Origin: Isoetes taiwanensis
Lineage: Eukaryota; Streptophyta; Lycopodiopsida; Isoetales; Isoetaceae
Reading direction: 5' to 3'
Length of the DNA: 64,000 bases
Assembly (NCBI GenBank): GCA_021234155.1
Contig: JAJEKV010000021.1
Coordinates: forward strand, 16,193,563 to 16,257,562
Positions within the stretch are counted from its first letter, which is position 1. Each line of letters begins with the position of its first letter. A program made the position numbers and the translations under genes. The notes under the pieces are model-generated. The model was not told where the DNA came from, did not search any database, and was given only the letters and a program-made list of their open reading frames with translations. This document shows, piece after piece, positions 60,188 to 64,000 of this stretch.

Positions 60188-60830
60188 TTTTAAATCCATT
60201 AAAATCCAATCACTATTACTTACATATATGCATGTGAGTAGGTGTTTTTATATCGGTTTGTGTATATATATATCAGATATATATCTACATAGGACACATG
60301 CACAAAGTATAAGGTTTCTTTCTTTCAAGTGTATCTCTACTTGATGGTGACAAATTTGTTGTTTTTCATACAATGCTTCCACTATGGGAATCGGTAAGAA
60401 TGTTTTGTTCCCTCAAATGTATATAATTTCATAGTAGTTAAATAGATTGATAGAATTTTAATGTCTATGGAAGCCGACTGGCCATGGGACCCAAACAACA
60501 GAAGGAGCATGCAAGCCCAAAAATACAAATGAAAATAAAGATTGCAAAAGGAATCAAATTATTCATACTACATTCCCATAAGTTATACCAATCTGAAAAG
60601 AGAGAAAAACTAAAAAATCCTACCTCCAGTTGATCCTTCTCTTTGCAACGATAAGCACCTTCTTAGAAGCTGAGTTGAAAAAGACCATTAGATAAACCAC
60701 GTTGTTTCCACATTCTAAGCATCCCAACTTGACTCTGCAATAGGTCTTCTGATATACAACATGAGAGTGGGGACCAAACATAACAAAGTAAAGAGTGATT
60801 TCTACAAGCTAGATAAATAATAAAATTGAA
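60170..60830. repeat. intergenic repeat shared with 2205-2830
   Basis: Co-linear match to the start of the window, including an inverted LINE 3' terminus at about 60458-60500. No gene. Confidence 0.8.
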
Positions 60831-60968
60831 TTGAATTCAATGGCATCGAGTAGTTTTTATCTTCCACAAAGACCAATCGGCCTATGGGACCCAATGAACG
60901 AGAACAACAGACGTATTACTGTGTGGATTAAAAACCCCTGCCCCGAAGGGTTTTCAAGGGAAAAGCCA
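60823..60968 (-). mobile_element. LINE 3' end fragment, inverted
   Basis: Reverse complement carries 'gaaaacccttcggggcaggg', CAGTAAT, 'gggtcccataggccgattgg' and a (TTCAA)-type tail. Same family as 10440-11320, with a different tail unit. Confidence 0.75.
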
Positions 60969-61272
60969 TGGGGTGAAAGCGTGTACCTGGGGGACACTTT
61001 TTATGTCCACGACATTTGGTGCTTTGGGGGTGCTTAGTACTTTCCCATGAAAATTTTCGGCCCTTCAAGAACTAGGGTTTGACGTGCTGTTCATATTTCT
61101 CATGGAAAGCCCGCGCAGGAGAGAGCTTCAAATCCTCTCCAATTTAGGAAGTTAGTTGGCCATGTCATCGATCCAACTTCAGAGGCTAGCTCTCCCGCTC
61201 TGCCCGATTCTACCGTCTCCTTCTCGAAATGGACAATTCTTGGTTTTGTCATTTTTTCATTTCAGGAATTTT

Positions 61273-63992
61273 ATGGATCTGGTTGCAAGCTATGCTGCTG
61301 AATTTGCATCTCGATTTGGAGGCCAGGATCCAGAACAACTTGCTTCCAGTTTGGGAATTGATATCCAAGATAGAATTCCAAATTTTAACGTGGAGGAAGA
61401 GGAAGATTGTTGCAATGGCATGCAATTTCGAAATTCCATCAATGCAGTGTCTGAGGTGGTCTTATCTCAATTTCGATGAGAAGGTTCCCCGAAATTCTCG
61501 GTATGCTTGGTTGAGTGCAAGAAAGTTTGCAATTGCATTTCTTTTAATACTGCATGCAGAAGGATTTTATCTGCTAAAAGAAAGTTGCAGAGAAAGAGGA
61601 AGAGGGAATTTGAAAAGTTACCTGTAGAAGCAGTAGAAGCAGACAAGACCAAGGACAGGCTGACCACTAGGCAGAAACAAAAGCATGCTAAAACCATTGT
61701 AGATCACATCAACAATGTATGCCTGAAGATACATCCTGCTGATAGAAAAGAAATCATATCCGTGGGCAACCAACACCTACATGAGTTTGGGATCATTGGA
61801 AACAGAAATTACAAGTATATCAACATGTTGTTGAGAATATGAAGGACACTCTTCAAGCTAATAAACGTGCTAGGACACGTGACATCAATCAAGCACGGCA
61901 TCCACCTTGATGATGGTCATAAATGGATCTACCAACCGACAGCGAGCTGCAAAGGTTTTGAACATGAGGAGAAAGGCGCAGTATGCCGCATTGGACAGAG
62001 AAAGTTTATCAATTTGAGGCCCGTGGTCTATGTTCAAAAGGAAATGCAGATCTGATCGACTATCGGATGAAGATCGCGAAAAGGTATACAACTTTTGGAT
62101 TTCTGAAACTAGGGTTTGTCCAAATAAAAGGCAGGTTATGAAATTGAGAAGGAATAATAACGGTGATAAGATTGCTAAGCCGTATAACCTGCAGCCACTT
62201 CATTACTTGGAAGAGAGTCAGGTATGTAATTGATTTCACAATAAAAAGCTTCTCTCATTCTTATATTGTTTATTACATTTCAGGTCACATTTTATAAGAA
62301 ATTTAAGCATCAATATCCAGAGATGAAAATAGGTCTCAGGTTGTTTGAGACTTTGAAGCCCAAGTTTGTGAAAAGGCTTAAAGAGAGGGAAACATGTTGC
62401 TGCATATACCACATGAGAATGGAATTTGTTAGGCAGGCAATCAACAAGCTAAGACGAGATTCTAACACCCATGGTTCTAGGTGTACATGCAAATGTAATG
62501 TCTGTGGTCCAGGCCCAATATGTGCAGCGAGCAATCATACTTTCAATAGTGTAAGTGAGATGTGGAAAACTATGGTGTGTCCTAAGGATGAAACCACAGA
62601 TTGGTATAAGTCTACTTGTTTGACCATGGACTGCAATGCTTGTGGTCTGAAATCATTCCAAAGATGTCCCAAAGAGAAGCGCAAGTCAATTAAGCTTGAT
62701 TGGAAGAACTTCGAGAAGGTTAGCATTCCATTAGTTGCATGCATTGATTGACATTAATTTGATTATGACTTTTATTTGATATGGTTTAGATTAGCCATGA
62801 AGAGATGATTTAATTTATCTTGTGGTGGTTTAAATATCTTGTTGCTATGGAGGTGTGCAGAGGGCTTAGCTAGTTCGTGTAGGTTATTTGATCTTATAAG
62901 GTTGCATGTGCTTAAGTATTGATGGGGTTGCTGCTGTAAGTGTTGCATGTGCTTAAGTATTGATAGGGGTTGCTGCTGTAAGTGTTGCTTACACAGGATA
63001 GGGATAAGACATGCATACCGGGTAGCCAAGTAAATTATGGCCTGCATAGGGATAAGACATGCATACAGTGTAGGCAAGTAAATTATGGTCAGGGATAAGT
63101 TTAGGATAAATAAGAGTAAATGTTGCTTTTCCAAGGTAATATGCTGACATCAAATTTTCTCTTATATTGCAGACAACAGAAACCTATGTAAAGGATACAA
63201 GCAAAGGGGGGGGAGCCAGTAGTCACCACGAAGGATGTTATGAAGTTGGCTTACAAGAGCACATCATTACATGAATTTATGGAGCATGCTGATGCAGTTA
63301 TCAAACAATTCATTCCCCATAACTATACGGCAAGGTGGCAGGCAGACCAGTTTAAGGAATGTTTGCAAACATTCCCCAAGGATACTGTTGTATCTGTTAT
63401 AGACTTTGCGGAAAACTATACGTTCAAAATTCAGCAGGAAATCCAGACAATGAATTGGAGGAATGATCAATGTTCTATACTAGTGCACATTACTTACAGA
63501 CATGCAAAGAAAGTCGAGACTCCAAACCTTCTAATTGGCGATCGTAAGTTGGTGAAAGAGACCCACTTCTACATATCAGATGATCGAAAGCATGATAGCT
63601 TATTCGTACAACATTGCCTCCAGAAGCATGCCAACTACTTGAAGGAAAAAGGTATATGCTATTCAAATCATGTATTTTGGTCTGATGGTTGCGCAGCGCA
63701 ATTCAAGTCCTCTAGAGCCTTCTATCACTTAGGAAGATTTTATCAATCTAATGCAATAAAGATTTCGTGGAATTTCTTTGCATCTTGCCATGGCAAGGGA
63801 GAGCATGACGGTGCTGGTGCCGTCATAAAGAGGATACTTACAAGTGAAATGTTAAAGAGGGACGGCATGCCTCTAAGGAATGCGGAGGATGTTGTACAAT
63901 TCTTGATTTGGTATTTCCAAGTGAAAAGAGGTGTCAAAGACACTTTAATCATTAGGTACGATCAAATTCTAGGACTTCACAAACATGCTTGA
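61273..63992 (+). pseudogene. multi-exon transposase-like gene, decayed
   Basis: The exon after acceptor tttcatttcag (61263) starts MDLVASYAAEFASRFGGQDP. The same frame meets TGA at 61477, then continues with KRKLQRKRKREFEKL and RLTTRQKQKHAKTIVDHINN to TGA at 61840. RLSDEDREKVYNFWISETRV lies in another frame. An intron at 62221-62283 (gtatgt...tttcag) joins YLEESQ to VTFYKKFKHQYPEMKIGLRL, then FVKRLKERETCCCIYHMRME and a Cys-rich block. A second intron spans about 62719-63172. The last exon (63240-63992) is intact: VVSVIDFAENYTFK, VFWSDGCAAQFKSSRAF and SCHGKGEHDGAGAVIKR supply the Asp residues of a probable RNase H-like DDE fold. Known to me only as an uncharacterised transposon-type family of plants and animals. 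Confidence 0.6.
63240..63992 (+). CDS. intact C-terminal catalytic-type exon of the transposase-like gene
   Basis: 250 codons from ATG 63240 to TGA 63990-63992. Upstream, the exon joined at 63173 runs out of this frame because of an eight-G run (63206-63213): with seven G residues the frame would be continuous from TTETYVKDTSKGG into EPVVTTKDVMKLAYKSTSLH. So the ATG is probably internal and the G-run is either a sequencing error or a disabling indel. Confidence 0.6.
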   Translation: MKLAYKSTSLHEFMEHADAVIKQFIPHNYTARWQADQFKECLQTFPKDTVVSVIDFAENYTFKIQQEIQTMNWRNDQCSILVHITYRHAKKVETPNLLIGDRKLVKETHFYISDDRKHDSLFVQHCLQKHANYLKEKGICYSNHVFWSDGCAAQFKSSRAFYHLGRFYQSNAIKISWNFFASCHGKGEHDGAGAVIKRILTSEMLKRDGMPLRNAEDVVQFLIWYFQVKRGVKDTLIIRYDQILGLHKHA

Positions 63993-64000
63993 AGTTCTGT

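Overview
This is plant nuclear DNA, probably from a land plant with a large, transposon-filled genome. The evidence is an intact VQ-motif gene of the plant MKS1 type, GT-AG introns, plant L1 LINEs with a zf-RVT domain, Helitrons and a Mutator-like element. DUF7869-type and other transposase-like genes, which I recall from non-seed plants and animals, lean towards a fern or another early-diverging lineage. I cannot name the species. No rRNA, tRNA or CRISPR array was seen.

Layout. 1-4784: an inverted LINE 3' fragment, AT-rich DNA and local tandem duplications. 4785-5555 (-): the only convincing intact host gene, a 256-residue VQ protein, with its promoter to about 6130. 6131-14855: intergenic DNA broken by a DUF7869 pseudogene, a 5'-truncated LINE with a (TTCTA)n tail and an L1 fragment. 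14865-18516: a second LINE lineage and a solo LTR. 18900-24790: a second copy of the VQ 5' end plus its upstream DNA, split by a Helitron (20667-23126) that carries pieces of other genes. 24791-32519: mostly unassigned DNA with short repeats. 32520-36930: a plant L1 LINE whose ORF is split by a second Helitron (33320-35386) filled with a 1.8 kb pyrimidine tract. 38128-40250: a third LINE. 40929-58862: a third copy of the intergenic unit split by a Mutator-like element (TIRs, 9-bp target duplication, arrays of a perfect palindrome), shown twice around a 13-N gap. 59700-63992: more repeats and a decayed multi-exon transposase-like gene.

How it fits together. One ancestral segment (VQ 5' end, promoter and several kb upstream) is present three times, and each copy was interrupted by different elements. 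Because the copies serve as empty sites for one another, several insertions can be placed to the base. The window is a nested record of L1, tailed-LINE, LTR, Helitron and Mutator-like activity around one duplicated regulatory gene.

Caution: 40.9-57 kb is affected by assembly error. Two versions of the same 7.9 kb flank the N gap and differ mostly at CAG/CTG positions, so its frameshifts should not be read as biology without re-sequencing.
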